Positions 43,467 to 52,272 of a DNA stretch of 64,000 bases are shown here, in pieces. Each line of letters starts with the position of its first letter. Position 1 is the stretch's first letter. Below the pieces are notes generated by a model, which saw only the letters and a list, made by a program, of their open reading frames with translations, was not told the origin of the DNA and ran no database searches. The DNA comes from Planococcus glaciei (lineage in GTDB: Bacteria > Bacillota > Bacilli > Bacillales_A > Planococcaceae): positions 1-64,000 of the forward strand of contig NZ_FNDC01000009.1 of NCBI RefSeq assembly GCF_900099655.1, read 5' to 3'. Made by a program: the position numbers and the translations under genes.

Positions 43467-44444
43467 CTACCTCATTAGCTGCTCGCACAGTTTGTCGAGT
43501 TTGGCTTGATTCGCTTTGTCGCGGATGATGCCGATGCCGAGCGCTTCGAGTTTCTCCATATTAAAGGCGTCGGAGTTGTCGATGTGTTCGGTGTCCCGGC
43601 CGAGTTCCGCCTGGAAGCGGTAATAGCGCGCTTCGCCGTTTCTCGGCATGACGATTTGCCGGAGCTGGTAGTCGACCGAATCGGAGTTGCCGTCCATCAT
43701 GATGTTCAGCATACGCCGCGACCAGCCGATATGCCCCCAATTGACCGCTTCCTCGTATGGAATAGGCGCATTCGCTTCCCCGGTGCCGAGCGACACGACG
43801 AGAAAATCGGTTTCCTCCTGGAAAATAGCCCGCGCTTCGGCATACGCGCACATCGCCGGGTTATTGGCATAGACGCCGCCGTCGATAAACGCCATGTCCG
43901 GCAGGGTTTCGATTTTTTCGGGCGTAAAGTAGGTTGGAGCCGCGGAAGTCGCCCGCGCTACGTCTTTCATCAACACGTCAATCTGCGTCGGGTGCTCGGA
44001 CGTCACTTTCGCACTCTTGAAAAATTCCGGATTGCGCTTTTCGATTTCATAGGCTGGTATGAGGACGTCCGTCAGCGCATCGGAAATCATGGCATCCCGG
44101 AAGTATTTCTCCAGCACAAATTCAATGCCGTCATCCGGATATCTTCTATATACATAGCGTCCTCCGGGGATCCGATACAGAATCGATTTATCAAAAATGA
44201 TATGGGCGTCTTTTTTAATTAGCTCCGCCAGCCGCTTGGCGGTATACCTTGGCACCAGGTTGTCCGCCTTATGCTGTTCCGGCACGACCAGGCCAAGCGC
44301 TAAAATGCCGCCTGCTGAAGTTCCGGAAATCAAATTGAACAATTCACAGATCGGCTTCCCAGTACGCTTTTCGATTTCCACCAGCACAATGGCCGGTATG
44401 ATGCTGCGCACACCGCCCCCATCGATTGCCAGAATTTTAATCAT
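43467..44444 (-). CDS. Patatin-like phospholipase/acylhydrolase
   Basis: A 325-residue patatin-family protein. It has the oxyanion loop 'DGGGVRSI' at residues 8-15, the nucleophile elbow 'GTSAGG' (Ser43) and the dyad partner in 'FIDGGVYANNP' (Asp188). No signal peptide or membrane segment is seen, so it acts in the cytoplasm or at the inner membrane surface. It should hydrolyse acyl esters of phospholipids or related lipids. Length and motif order resemble the CapV/CBASS-type and plant-like patatins, but no cyclase or other CBASS gene is nearby, so a defence role is not supported. AGGAGG precedes the ATG by eight bases. Confidence 0.88.
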   Translation of the reverse strand: MIKILAIDGGGVRSIIPAIVLVEIEKRTGKPICELFNLISGTSAGGILALGLVVPEQHKADNLVPRYTAKRLAELIKKDAHIIFDKSILYRIPGGRYVYRRYPDDGIEFVLEKYFRDAMISDALTDVLIPAYEIEKRNPEFFKSAKVTSEHPTQIDVLMKDVARATSAAPTYFTPEKIETLPDMAFIDGGVYANNPAMCAYAEARAIFQEETDFLVVSLGTGEANAPIPYEEAVNWGHIGWSRRMLNIMMDGNSDSVDYQLRQIVMPRNGEARYYRFQAELGRDTEHIDNSDAFNMEKLEALGIGIIRDKANQAKLDKLCEQLMR

Positions 44445-45068
44445 TGCGTCCTTCCTCCTCCGGTCAATTTTAAATGGAATATTCTGAATAATTAAAGGGT
44501 AGTTTATCCGGACCGTTTTGTCAAAAAGCGCTATTTGCTCTTCACAGACTAGAGTTGTAGCAGTAAAAAGCCTACATTATACCAATGTAGAATTTTCAGA
44601 ATAAAAGACATCTTTTTATGATGTTTATTAATTATTTTAGAAAATAGAAAAAGTTCTTATTTACTTTATTTGTAAATAAAATATTCTCAATATTTAATCA
44701 TCTGTATAGTTTTTCTGCAAGTTTTATTACTTTTCTGCTTTTTCCTTAAAATAAATTTTAATGTTTTATTAAAAATTTTAGGGCCTTTTTTTGACATAAA
44801 TCGTCATTATCCGACTTGAAAATGCATTAAACCGAAAAATAAAACCCATTTTTCATATTTTTAAACCTTTTCTCGTTTTTTATAAAGCAGCACAAACCCT
44901 TGCGGTTACTGGTTTTATTCTCCAGAAATATTTTTGTTATACATTTGTAATATAACTGCAATCGAATTGACGTTGTTATTAATATGCTCTCCCTTTATAG
45001 TAAGTAACAGATTGAACAACAAACTTTAATCCTATTGAAGGATAACAAAAAATGTTAGGAGAAAAACA
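44445..45068. other. Long AT-rich intergenic region between patatin and NlpC/P60 genes
   Basis: About 620 bp between divergent genes with no coding potential seen. It contains many short A/T runs and no clear terminator. The only specific site recognised is a WalR-type direct repeat (separate entry). It has the composition of a long regulatory leader region for the wall hydrolase gene. No riboswitch such as ydaO was recognised. Confidence 0.4.
44935..44951 (+). promoter_or_regulatory. WalR-box match upstream of the wall hydrolase gene
   Basis: TGTTAT, five bases, TGTAAT: an exact match to the WalR (YycF) consensus TGTWAH-N5-TGTWAH known from Bacillus and Staphylococcus. WalRK controls NlpC/P60 and amidase wall hydrolases, and this site lies about 118 bases ahead of such a gene. 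In AT-rich DNA such a match can occur by chance. Confidence 0.5.
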
Positions 45069-45836
45069 ATGAAAAAATTAGTCTTCACTCTTTTCGCAGC
45101 TAGTTCATTGATATTTACTAACTCAGCTGTTGATGCAGAGGCAGCGTTTAACTCAAATACAACTACTACATCGGTGATCGAGTCTTCTCATACAGAACAA
45201 ACAGCTTCTTTGGAAGTTGAGCCAGTTGCAGCAGCAAAAGCAACTGCTAAAAAAGGCACATTCAAAACAAAATACAATTCCAACATCCGCGTGGATGCTG
45301 GCACTAAATATAAAGTTGTAACACTTGCTAAAAAAGGCACAAAAGTTACTGCAACTCACCAGAAAAAAGTCGGTTCTCAAACTTGGTACAAAGTAAAAGC
45401 CGGCAAGAAAACGGGCTGGATCCTTAGCTCATTATTGACTTCAACTTCTGCCAAAGTGGTAAAAGCGTCTAACTCAGCTTCCAACTCTGGTGTTGTTTCA
45501 GCAGCATTGTCTCTTAAAGGCATTCCTTACAGATTCGGCGGCACGACAACTAGCGGATTTGACTGCAGCGGATTCACGCAATATGCATTCAAAAAAGCTG
45601 GAAAATCGATTTCACGCACAACTGGCACTCAGTTTGCACAGTCAACAACAGTAAGTTCACCGGTACCTGGAGACTTGATCTTCTTCGCAAACACGTATAA
45701 AGCTGGAATCTCACATGTTGGGATCTACATCGGCAACGGCCAATTCGTCCATGCCGGCGGTTCTAAAGCTGAAGTGAAAAGCGTCAACGACCCATATTGG
45801 GGCAAGAAATTCCACAGCTACAAACGCGTAAACTAA
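45069..45836 (+). CDS. Secreted SH3b-NlpC/P60 peptidoglycan endopeptidase
   Basis: A 255-residue protein with a good AGGAG. A signal peptide is followed by a processing site near residue 26. An SH3b domain spans about 62-125 ('NIRVDAGTKYKVVTLAKKG', 'WYKVKAGKKTGWILSSLL'). The NlpC/P60 domain spans about 140-255, with Cys166 ('GFDCSGFTQYAF'), His216 ('ISHVGIYIGNG') and the third residue His228 ('QFVHAGG'). It should cut D-gamma-glutamyl-diamino acid bonds in stem peptides, as LytE/CwlS-type enzymes do. Having one SH3b instead of LysM repeats makes it resemble compact P60 hydrolases. A WalR-type box upstream suggests control by the WalRK system. Confidence 0.92.
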   Translation: MKKLVFTLFAASSLIFTNSAVDAEAAFNSNTTTTSVIESSHTEQTASLEVEPVAAAKATAKKGTFKTKYNSNIRVDAGTKYKVVTLAKKGTKVTATHQKKVGSQTWYKVKAGKKTGWILSSLLTSTSAKVVKASNSASNSGVVSAALSLKGIPYRFGGTTTSGFDCSGFTQYAFKKAGKSISRTTGTQFAQSTTVSSPVPGDLIFFANTYKAGISHVGIYIGNGQFVHAGGSKAEVKSVNDPYWGKKFHSYKRVN

Positions 45837-45848
45837 TTTAGATAATGA

Positions 45849-45880
45849 AGCACTCCAGTCTGTTGACTGGAGTGCTTTTT
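45849..45880 (+). terminator. Terminator of the NlpC/P60 gene
   Basis: AGCACTCCAGTC pairs perfectly with GACTGGAGTGCT around TGTT, followed by five T. Confidence 0.93.
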
Positions 45881-45910
45881 GTTTAGCTGTCATTGCCGGA
45901 TTTTGCTGAA

Positions 45911-46011
45911 CGTGCAAAGAAACGTCTTAAGCGCGCATATATCTCCGTGAGCGCGCATATTTTCTGCTGGACGCGCATAAAATTTTCTAAACGTGCATAA
46001 CTTCTCCTGTA
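45911..46011 (+). repeat. 20-bp tandem array E (5 units, CGCGCATA family)
   Basis: Units start at 45911, 45932, 45952, 45972 and 45992 (first 21 bp, then 20 bp). Each begins CGCGCATA or CGTGCATA/CGTGCAAA and ends in about 12 variable bases. It shares no core with the GAGTTCCCACC family, but the same hairpin follows 34 bp later. A 20-bp period cannot be coding. It lies in a convergent gap. Confidence 0.8.
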
Positions 46012-46045
46012 AAGGATTTAATCAACGATTGCCAAAAGAAATTGC

Positions 46046-46065
46046 GCTTTTCGTAGGCGAAAAGC
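46046..46065. repeat. GCTTTTCG hairpin, copy 6
   Basis: Arms GCTTTTCG (46046-46053) and CGAAAAGC (46058-46065), loop TAGG. Same arm sequence as the hairpins next to the 21-bp arrays. Confidence 0.8.
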
Positions 46066-46105
46066 AGCTAACCACATTTCAACTTTCTTCTATATAAATA
46101 GAGAA

Positions 46106-46143
46106 CACAAAAAATCCATCTTCGCACTGTGCGAAGATGGATT
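46106..46143 (-). terminator. Terminator of the second HtrA-like gene
   Basis: AAATCCATCTTCGCAC pairs with GCGAAGATGGATTT over nearly the whole arm. On the minus strand a T6 run follows. Confidence 0.9.
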
Positions 46144-46150
46144 TCTTGTT

Positions 46151-47482
46151 TTATTTGCTGACCATGTTGTTGATCTGGTAATCGCCGAATTCATCGATGA
46201 CGACGGTGTAAATTGTCGTTTCGCTTTCGGTGTAGGTCTGGTTGGTCGCTTTGTCGTGGTACATGTATTCAGCTGTTGCTTCGACGGTGGACTCTTCATC
46301 ACCGATTTCTACGTTGAGGATGTCGACTTTATTGACGTTATAGACTTTATTGGCGTCTGTGCGCGCTTCTACGCGCTTGATGCCTTCTGTCTCCCCTTCA
46401 CTGCCTGGCAGCAGGTACGACTGGTAGTACGTCAATTCCGGCTCGTTCAGCGAGTACGGGATTAACTCGTAGTACGACTGGATGAACGTGCCGAGCAGTT
46501 CTTTGTCAAAATAGGCATCTTTGACGTCCGGCAGCACGACTTCATCGTCGTATTCAATCGGATTGGCCACCCAGGCGTTCACTTCGTCCAGCACTTTGTA
46601 AATCGGAAGGGCGTAGCCGGTTTCCGGGCTGTCTTCCAGGATGATCGAGTTGATGCCTAGGACTTGTTCGTTTTCGGTGTCAATCAATGGGCCGCCGCTG
46701 GAACCTTTTTTCAGGATGGCGGTGCTTTCAATCATATTGGTGTATTCGTAGGCGTCGGAAAAGCTGGCGCCGGTTGCGGTGACTTCGCCTTCCGTTGCGG
46801 TGTTTGCCTGGTCTTGCGGAGATCCGATGGCAACGACATTCGTACCCACTTCCGGATCTTTAGAAGCCATTGGCATCGGCGTTTTGCCGGCCAGTTCCTT
46901 CACGCGTACGAGCGCAACGTCTTCCGTTTCCGAAATGCCGATGACATAGCCGTTGAATTCCTGGCCGTCACTGTTTTTCAGCGTCACATAGGACGCGTCT
47001 TTGACGACATGGGCATTGGTGAGGACATCGCCTTGTTCGTTAAATAAGAAGCCAGAGCCCTGCTCCAGGTCCGTATAGAGCGTATAGACATGCGTCTTGG
47101 CGTTGGCAATCATCAGTGACAGGTCTTTTTCCGGCGCTTCGACCGGCTCTTCCGGCGTGATCACGACGGGTTCTTCTTCTACTATGATTTCTTCAGCCGG
47201 TTCTTCTGCAGGTTCTTCTTCCCGGTGGTCTTCCACCGTGCCTTCCGGCGGCGCCGGTTCAACCGGTTTTTCGACCGGATTTGCCTGGAACCCGGAATAG
47301 CTTTTGCCTACAAAGGCTTCTTGTTGGCTGCCTGCCGTTGATGACGCAGTGCTTCCCGGCTGTGCAACAAGGAAATAGCTGCCGACGGCGACAGCTCCCA
47401 GCAACATCAGAAACAGGACGGAAATCAACAAACGTTTTTTAGTTTTTGCAGCCGAGCTGCGTTGTACTCTGCGGTTGTCCAT
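46151..47482 (-). CDS. Membrane-anchored HtrA-like serine protease with NTF2-like C-terminus
   Basis: A 443-residue protein. A basic N-terminus and one membrane helix (about 17-40) are followed by a Pro/Glu-rich linker to about 120. The trypsin-like domain has His158 ('TNAHVVKD'), Asp188 ('ETEDVALVRV') and Ser262 ('KKGSSGGPL'). A C-terminal domain of about 110 residues begins near 330 ('LGTFIQSYYELIPYSLNEP', 'SYLLPGSEG', 'ATAEYMYHDKATN'). This last part resembles the NTF2-like domain at the end of TcaA-type wall proteins. No PDZ domain is present. It is a paralogue, in the protease domain, of the zinc-ribbon protein at 25646-26590. It probably acts on surface proteins or as an envelope-stress protease. 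Confidence 0.85.
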   Translation of the reverse strand: MDNRRVQRSSAAKTKKRLLISVLFLMLLGAVAVGSYFLVAQPGSTASSTAGSQQEAFVGKSYSGFQANPVEKPVEPAPPEGTVEDHREEEPAEEPAEEIIVEEEPVVITPEEPVEAPEKDLSLMIANAKTHVYTLYTDLEQGSGFLFNEQGDVLTNAHVVKDASYVTLKNSDGQEFNGYVIGISETEDVALVRVKELAGKTPMPMASKDPEVGTNVVAIGSPQDQANTATEGEVTATGASFSDAYEYTNMIESTAILKKGSSGGPLIDTENEQVLGINSIILEDSPETGYALPIYKVLDEVNAWVANPIEYDDEVVLPDVKDAYFDKELLGTFIQSYYELIPYSLNEPELTYYQSYLLPGSEGETEGIKRVEARTDANKVYNVNKVDILNVEIGDEESTVEATAEYMYHDKATNQTYTESETTIYTVVIDEFGDYQINNMVSK

Positions 47483-47660
47483 AAATTCAACTCACTTCTT
47501 TGGATAGTATTTATATAAGACGAAAAAGACGGAGATTGGTTACAGGAAATGGCAGGAAATTTGAACAAGTGCCAGGCACACGCACAACTTCTGCACAATT
47601 CTTTCTTATTATAGCAAGCCGCACGGAAAAGTTCCGCTTCGAAGGGGTTTGAGGCAAAAG

Positions 47661-47690
47661 AAAAAAACCGGGAAAGGATTCCCGGTTTTT
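47661..47690 (-). terminator. Terminator of the SLH subtilase gene
   Basis: AACCGGGAA (47666-47674) pairs with TTCCCGGTT (47679-47687) around AGGA, with an A-run on the left that gives T on the minus strand. It lies ten bases past the stop. The rest of the gap (47483-47660) holds a short GTGCCAGGCAC palindrome near 47569 and nothing else recognised. Confidence 0.9.
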
Positions 47691-47700
47691 GGGTGCAGCA

Positions 47701-50700
47701 TTATTTCAATAGGTCCAGCTTATCAAGGCCGCGGTAAAGGACAACTGCCGTTTCCGCACGTTTGATTTCTGCAGTCGGTTCAAACATATTGCCTGAACGT
47801 CCGTTGATCAATCCCAGTTCTGCAGCTTGAGCGACAGCTTTCTTCGCATAGTCAGCCGTTTTTGATGCATCTTTAAAGTTGTTCGTGCCGTTTACGCCTT
47901 TTAGAAGATCCGCATTTTCAAATTCAATTGTACGGATCATCATGACAGCCGTATCCTGGCGGGAAATGTTCGCTTTCGGATTGAATTTCGATCCGCCAAC
48001 GCCATTGATCAAGCCGGCTTTAGCCGCTGCTTCGATTTCTTTGTGTGCCCAGTGTTTAGCCGTTACATCGGCAAATGTGCCTTTGTGGTTTTCAAGCGGC
48101 AAGTCAAGTGCACGCACGAGCAATACAGCCATTTGTTCACGCGTCAATTTGCTTTCAGGCGCAAACAATGTTGCTGTTTTCCCTTGGATGATGCCGCGTG
48201 ACGCCAATTCTTCGATTTCCTTTTTAGCCCAGTGGGTTTGGATATCAGAGAACGTTACGACTGCTTTTGCTTCTTTTGTAATCGTGAATGTTTTAACTGT
48301 CTCGTGCCCAGCTGCATCCTTGATCACAAATTTGTATTCATTTGCTCCTTCTTCCGTGACAGGAACTTTGAACGTAATGTCCTGGTTGAATGATTTCGCT
48401 CCGTATGGCTCAGAAAGTTCTTTTCTGAATACTTCGCTGTCGTACAAGTAAGCGTAGATCTGATCGAAGTTGTCTTTTACGTTGAACGTAACTTCCACTT
48501 CTTTCTGGTCATGCTTCACTGTAGTTGGAACTTTCACGTCTGTGATGGTTGCCGGTTTTGAATCTACCAGTACCTGGCGGCGAAGTTCCATTTCGTTGCC
48601 GAACTCGTCAACCGCTTTAACGGAAACGTGCTGTGAACCGTCTGGCAATTTGACGGTGTGCTTGAATTTCGTGCCGTCAAACTCAGCCGCTTTCTCGCCG
48701 TTCACTGTGAGAGATACGATTTTCGAAGCATCTTCTACTGTTCCGGATACGACAACTTCGTTTGTTTTATGGAAAGAAAGGACGCCCGGCGAATCAAAGA
48801 AGATAACCGGTTCTGTTGTTTCAGGAGTAGCGACTGAAAGAGCCACTTCTGTTTTATTGCCAGCTGTATCGTAGAATACCGCTTTCAGGTCATCGCCTTT
48901 TTTCAGCTCCGGTTTCACCGCAAAGCTCGTTGTTGCAGGAGACAACGATTCAACTGTTGCTGCAGTTGCAGCATTGTCAGTAATCGCTACGCCGTTCAAG
49001 TAAACTTCCCAGCGGTCTGTCGCGATATTGTCCGTGAAGCTTGCCACGTCAACCGATTTTGTTGCTGCGTTGTATTTCGCTTGTGCTTCCGGTTTCACTG
49101 TGTCGATTTTGACCGGGAACTCGACTGTCTGCCATTCAGCGCCTTCGTAGTCGATGACTGCGCGAAGCTGAATCTGGTAGTCGCCGTCTTTTGCCAATTT
49201 GCCCAATACTTTTCCGTCCCATGCGTTAAGCGCTGTGAACGTGTACGGCAAGTTTGGTGAAGTTGCTGAGTAATGCTTGGTGAAATCAGTTCCTGTACGG
49301 ATCGTACGCAGTTTGTTGCCTGCTGCATCCAATACATTCACTTCAAAACGCTTCGCATTGCGGAGCAATGAGTAAACCGGGATGACCTGGTCTCTTGATC
49401 CGTCACCGTTTGGAGAAAATGCGAATTTCTCTGGCACAAAGTCTTTTTCGTGCGTACCGCCGTCAATAAAGCTGCCTTTTTCATCCGCCAACAGCGTCAT
49501 GCCGTAGAATGATTCTTTGTCCCATGCTACTTTGTCGATGACATTGGCATCGTCCCAGCCGCCGTTAAAGCCGAAGAACGGAACGTTCAAGCGCGGGTTG
49601 TTCGTCACATCTTCGTTGTCGTCATCCAAAGTAACGAAACCGTCAACGAAATAGCCGTTTTTATAGATTGCATCAAGTTCTGCATCCAAAGCAGCCGGAA
49701 TTTCAACTGTTACGGGAATATCAATTGTTCCATTTGCAGGAACTGTTACGGTTTCCTGAGTCGAAATGGTTACGTCTTTCGTGATGTCAACTGAACCCAA
49801 CACGTTTGGCGCATTGACTACTTCGCCAGTCGTAGTTTGAGCCGGCTCGTCAACCAGGACACTCAGGTCGACATTGTATTCCACTGCTTCGTTCGAGAAG
49901 TTTTCAGCAGTCAATGTGAACGTCAATTTATTGTCGACTTCTTTCAAAGCCACTTTTGCTTCGTCTGTTCCTTTGTTCGTTACAATGACGTCCGTTGAAA
50001 GAGCATCATGCAATTGCATCAATCCTGCCCCTTGGCGGCGCGGTGACACGTATTCGCCTGCTTGCAATTCAACCGGATCCGCTGTGTTCATGATCAGGTT
50101 TTTCGCCATTTGGACGCGCTCTTCGCCGTCAAAGCCAAGTTCGTTCAAACGTTCGAATACTAGTGCCGTACCGCCGGCTACGTGAGGAGCTGCCATGGAT
50201 GTACCGCTCATCAAGCCGTATTCATTGTCGTTCAATGTCGAGAAGATGTTGCCGCCTGGAGCTGTGATTTCCGGTTTGAAATCAAGGTTTGGCGTTGGCC
50301 CCCAAGACGTGAAATCGCTCATTTTTCCAGCTGACGGGTTCTGCGTTTCCAAATATTGTCCGTCAAATGATACTGTTACCGGGTCGCCTGCTGCCAATTC
50401 CGCTTTCATTGCCAAGCCGTCTGATTGAAGAGCCGACATGAAAGGAATCTTGATGGCTGGATCTGACGCCATGCTGATTGTACCTGTCGTGTTGTTGTAG
50501 ACGATAACCGCTGCTGCGCCTGCTGCTTGGGCGTTTTTGCCTTTTTCAACGAAGTTGATTTCTCCGCGGGAAACAAGCGCCACTTTCCCAGTCAAGTCTT
50601 TGCCAGCGTAATCAGCTACTGTACCTAAACCGGCATCCACTACTTCATACGAAGCAGCCGGCAAGTCGCGTGGATCCGCATCGTTTGCCAACAAGTACAA

Positions 50701-51963
50701 GCCGCGTTGTTGAGCAGCGTCGATGGAATATCCGAAGCTAAGCGCCGTAATCACGTCGTTTTCAAAAGAAGCGACGCCGAATGAATCTTCAGAAACACTT
50801 GGAGAACCGGTCAAGCCGTAATCCTGGTTGGCCACGGACGGGTTCGCATAGCCGGAACCGAACAAGTTCGAGTTCCCTGCAGAAATGGAAACCAAAATGC
50901 CGTTTTCTGTCGCGCGTGAAACTGCTTCTTGTTCTGGGTTTGAAGAATCCACGAATCCGGCAGTAGAACCCAGTGACATGTTGATGACATCAGCGCCAAG
51001 CTTGATGGAATCGTCGATCGCTTTGATGTAGATATCGCCATATGTCGACGGGTATTTCGGATCGTTTCCGAATACTTTCAGCGCCAAGACTTGCGCTTCC
51101 GGAGCAACCCCTTGGATGCCGCCGTTTTCTTCATTGCCGTTTGCCACTACGGTACCGGCAACGTGCATGCCGTGCATCGAAGCATCCGGACCCAGATCCA
51201 GGATTTCATCGTTGCCGTCCATATAGTTATAGCCGAATGGCACTTTTGCTGTGAAGTATTTCCCGTTATCAAGGGACTTATCCGCAAGAAGCCCATCGAC
51301 TTCCGATTTTGTGATGGCGCCTGTAGAATCATCAGTCAATACCATGTCCTTGTGGCTTGGATCAACTCCGGTATCGATGACGCCGATGACCATTTCTTCA
51401 CCCGTGTAACCGTAATCATTCCAGACTTGCTGTGCTTGCACCAATTCTTTTGAATACTTCATCTCCGGTTTTACTTCCGGACGCTGGTATTCGGTTGACT
51501 CGTAAACGGCTTTGACGCCGTTCAAGTTGGCGATTTTTTCAACTTGTCCGGCTTCCACGGTCGCAGAGAAGCCGTTGAAGACAGTCGTGAAGTTTTCTAG
51601 ATAAGTAATTTTAGGCGCCACTTGGGCAATGCTTGCCTGCACAGATTTCTGGTTGCTTTCAACTGCACTTTCCAGGGACGCACGCTGAGTTTCAGGGAGG
51701 CTCTTATATAAAACACCTTTTTTCGTTGCTTCTTCAATGGCCGGCGCTTTTTCAAGCTCGATGATTACACGAACTTCTTCCTTCGGGCTTTCCGGATTCA
51801 CAAATTTAGCCGGTAGATTAGCTGCCGGTTTTTGCGTATCCAATGTCACCATGTTGATCGGGCTTGTGTTGGCCGCTGATACATTTCCAGCGCCGTACCC
51901 CGCAGAAGTCAATGCCAGAACAGCTGTCATTGTCACTACGGAAAGAGATTTTAACTTTTTCAA
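47701..51963 (-). CDS. Cell-surface subtilase (S8) with three C-terminal SLH domains
   Basis: A 1420-residue protein from TTG 51963 (GAGGGGG ahead). Layout: signal peptide (1-31); I9 propeptide near 60-150; S8 domain with Asp197 ('VIDTGVD'), His264 ('MHGMHVAGT') and Ser589 ('SGTSMAAPH'); PA domain inserted near 440-540; a long beta-rich region with Fn3/Ig-like segments to about 1220; then three SLH domains ('FSDIQTHWAKKEIEELASRGI', 'FADVTAKHWAHKEIEAAAK' and the third near 1340). Their sugar-binding motifs read LTRE, ISRQ and IKRAE. SLH domains hold proteins to pyruvylated wall polysaccharide. It is closely similar to the 1231-residue subtilase at 37746-41441 over its whole length except the SLH part. 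Confidence 0.95.
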   Translation of the reverse strand: MKKLKSLSVVTMTAVLALTSAGYGAGNVSAANTSPINMVTLDTQKPAANLPAKFVNPESPKEEVRVIIELEKAPAIEEATKKGVLYKSLPETQRASLESAVESNQKSVQASIAQVAPKITYLENFTTVFNGFSATVEAGQVEKIANLNGVKAVYESTEYQRPEVKPEMKYSKELVQAQQVWNDYGYTGEEMVIGVIDTGVDPSHKDMVLTDDSTGAITKSEVDGLLADKSLDNGKYFTAKVPFGYNYMDGNDEILDLGPDASMHGMHVAGTVVANGNEENGGIQGVAPEAQVLALKVFGNDPKYPSTYGDIYIKAIDDSIKLGADVINMSLGSTAGFVDSSNPEQEAVSRATENGILVSISAGNSNLFGSGYANPSVANQDYGLTGSPSVSEDSFGVASFENDVITALSFGYSIDAAQQRGLYLLANDADPRDLPAASYEVVDAGLGTVADYAGKDLTGKVALVSRGEINFVEKGKNAQAAGAAAVIVYNNTTGTISMASDPAIKIPFMSALQSDGLAMKAELAAGDPVTVSFDGQYLETQNPSAGKMSDFTSWGPTPNLDFKPEITAPGGNIFSTLNDNEYGLMSGTSMAAPHVAGGTALVFERLNELGFDGEERVQMAKNLIMNTADPVELQAGEYVSPRRQGAGLMQLHDALSTDVIVTNKGTDEAKVALKEVDNKLTFTLTAENFSNEAVEYNVDLSVLVDEPAQTTTGEVVNAPNVLGSVDITKDVTISTQETVTVPANGTIDIPVTVEIPAALDAELDAIYKNGYFVDGFVTLDDDNEDVTNNPRLNVPFFGFNGGWDDANVIDKVAWDKESFYGMTLLADEKGSFIDGGTHEKDFVPEKFAFSPNGDGSRDQVIPVYSLLRNAKRFEVNVLDAAGNKLRTIRTGTDFTKHYSATSPNLPYTFTALNAWDGKVLGKLAKDGDYQIQLRAVIDYEGAEWQTVEFPVKIDTVKPEAQAKYNAATKSVDVASFTDNIATDRWEVYLNGVAITDNAATAATVESLSPATTSFAVKPELKKGDDLKAVFYDTAGNKTEVALSVATPETTEPVIFFDSPGVLSFHKTNEVVVSGTVEDASKIVSLTVNGEKAAEFDGTKFKHTVKLPDGSQHVSVKAVDEFGNEMELRRQVLVDSKPATITDVKVPTTVKHDQKEVEVTFNVKDNFDQIYAYLYDSEVFRKELSEPYGAKSFNQDITFKVPVTEEGANEYKFVIKDAAGHETVKTFTITKEAKAVVTFSDIQTHWAKKEIEELASRGIIQGKTATLFAPESKLTREQMAVLLVRALDLPLENHKGTFADVTAKHWAHKEIEAAAKAGLINGVGGSKFNPKANISRQDTAVMMIRTIEFENADLLKGVNGTNNFKDASKTADYAKKAVAQAAELGLINGRSGNMFEPTAEIKRAETAVVLYRGLDKLDLLK

Positions 51964-51989
51964 ACTTTTTCCCCCTCAGGTCTTTTTTT

Positions 51990-52015
51990 GCAATTACAAC
52001 AATTGTTGCAATTGC
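51990..52015. promoter_or_regulatory. 26-bp near-perfect palindrome in the leader of the SLH subtilase gene
   Basis: The core CAACAATTGTTG is a perfect palindrome flanked by GCAATT on the left and AATTGC on the right; only one position pair fails to match. It lies between the promoter-like motif and the ribosome binding site, 27 bases from the start codon. It could be a repressor operator or an mRNA hairpin. The paralogous gene at 41441 lacks it. Confidence 0.55.
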
Positions 52016-52027
52016 GTAACAACTTAA

Positions 52028-52037
52028 ATTTACCATA
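52028..52037 (-). promoter_or_regulatory. Upstream motif shared by the two long subtilase genes, copy 2
   Basis: The minus strand reads TATGGTAAATT followed by TAAGTT, 65 bases ahead of the TTG start. TTGCAT lies 16 bases before TAAATT and can serve as -35. It matches the motif at 41510-41519. Confidence 0.45.
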
Positions 52038-52238
52038 TTATTTCGAGAATGCAAATAATTTTCAGATACTTTTAACTCTTTTTTTGGAATTACATTACAT
52101 ATTTTTATGTATCAGTGTTCTTTTGGCTCATAGGTCCTTTGTTTTGCTTAGGTTATTCCTGCCGGTTCCTAGTATGCACAAAATTCCACTGTCCTTTGCT
52201 GGGGTGTGGCGGAGTACGAGGGCAATTTAAGGAAAAAT

Positions 52239-52268
52239 AAAAAAGCATCCGCCGGAGCGGATGCTTTG
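52239..52268 (-). terminator. Terminator of the first large nuclease gene
   Basis: AAGCATCCGC (52243-52252) pairs with GCGGATGCTT (52257-52266) around CGGA. A T-run follows on the minus strand. Confidence 0.9.
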
Positions 52269-52272
52269 GATC

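Larger units (their letters stand above)
51964..52272. other. Upstream region of the SLH subtilase gene
   Basis: 309 bp between leftward genes. It contains the ribosome binding site, a 26-bp near-perfect palindrome, the promoter-like motif shared with the paralogous subtilase gene, and the terminator of the nuclease gene (each listed). The stretch 52060-52230 shows nothing recognisable. Confidence 0.5.

Noticed and set aside
43467..44444. CBASS-type phage-defence effector
   Set aside because: The patatin fold is shared, but no cyclic nucleotide cyclase, ubiquitin-like or HORMA/TRIP13 gene lies nearby.
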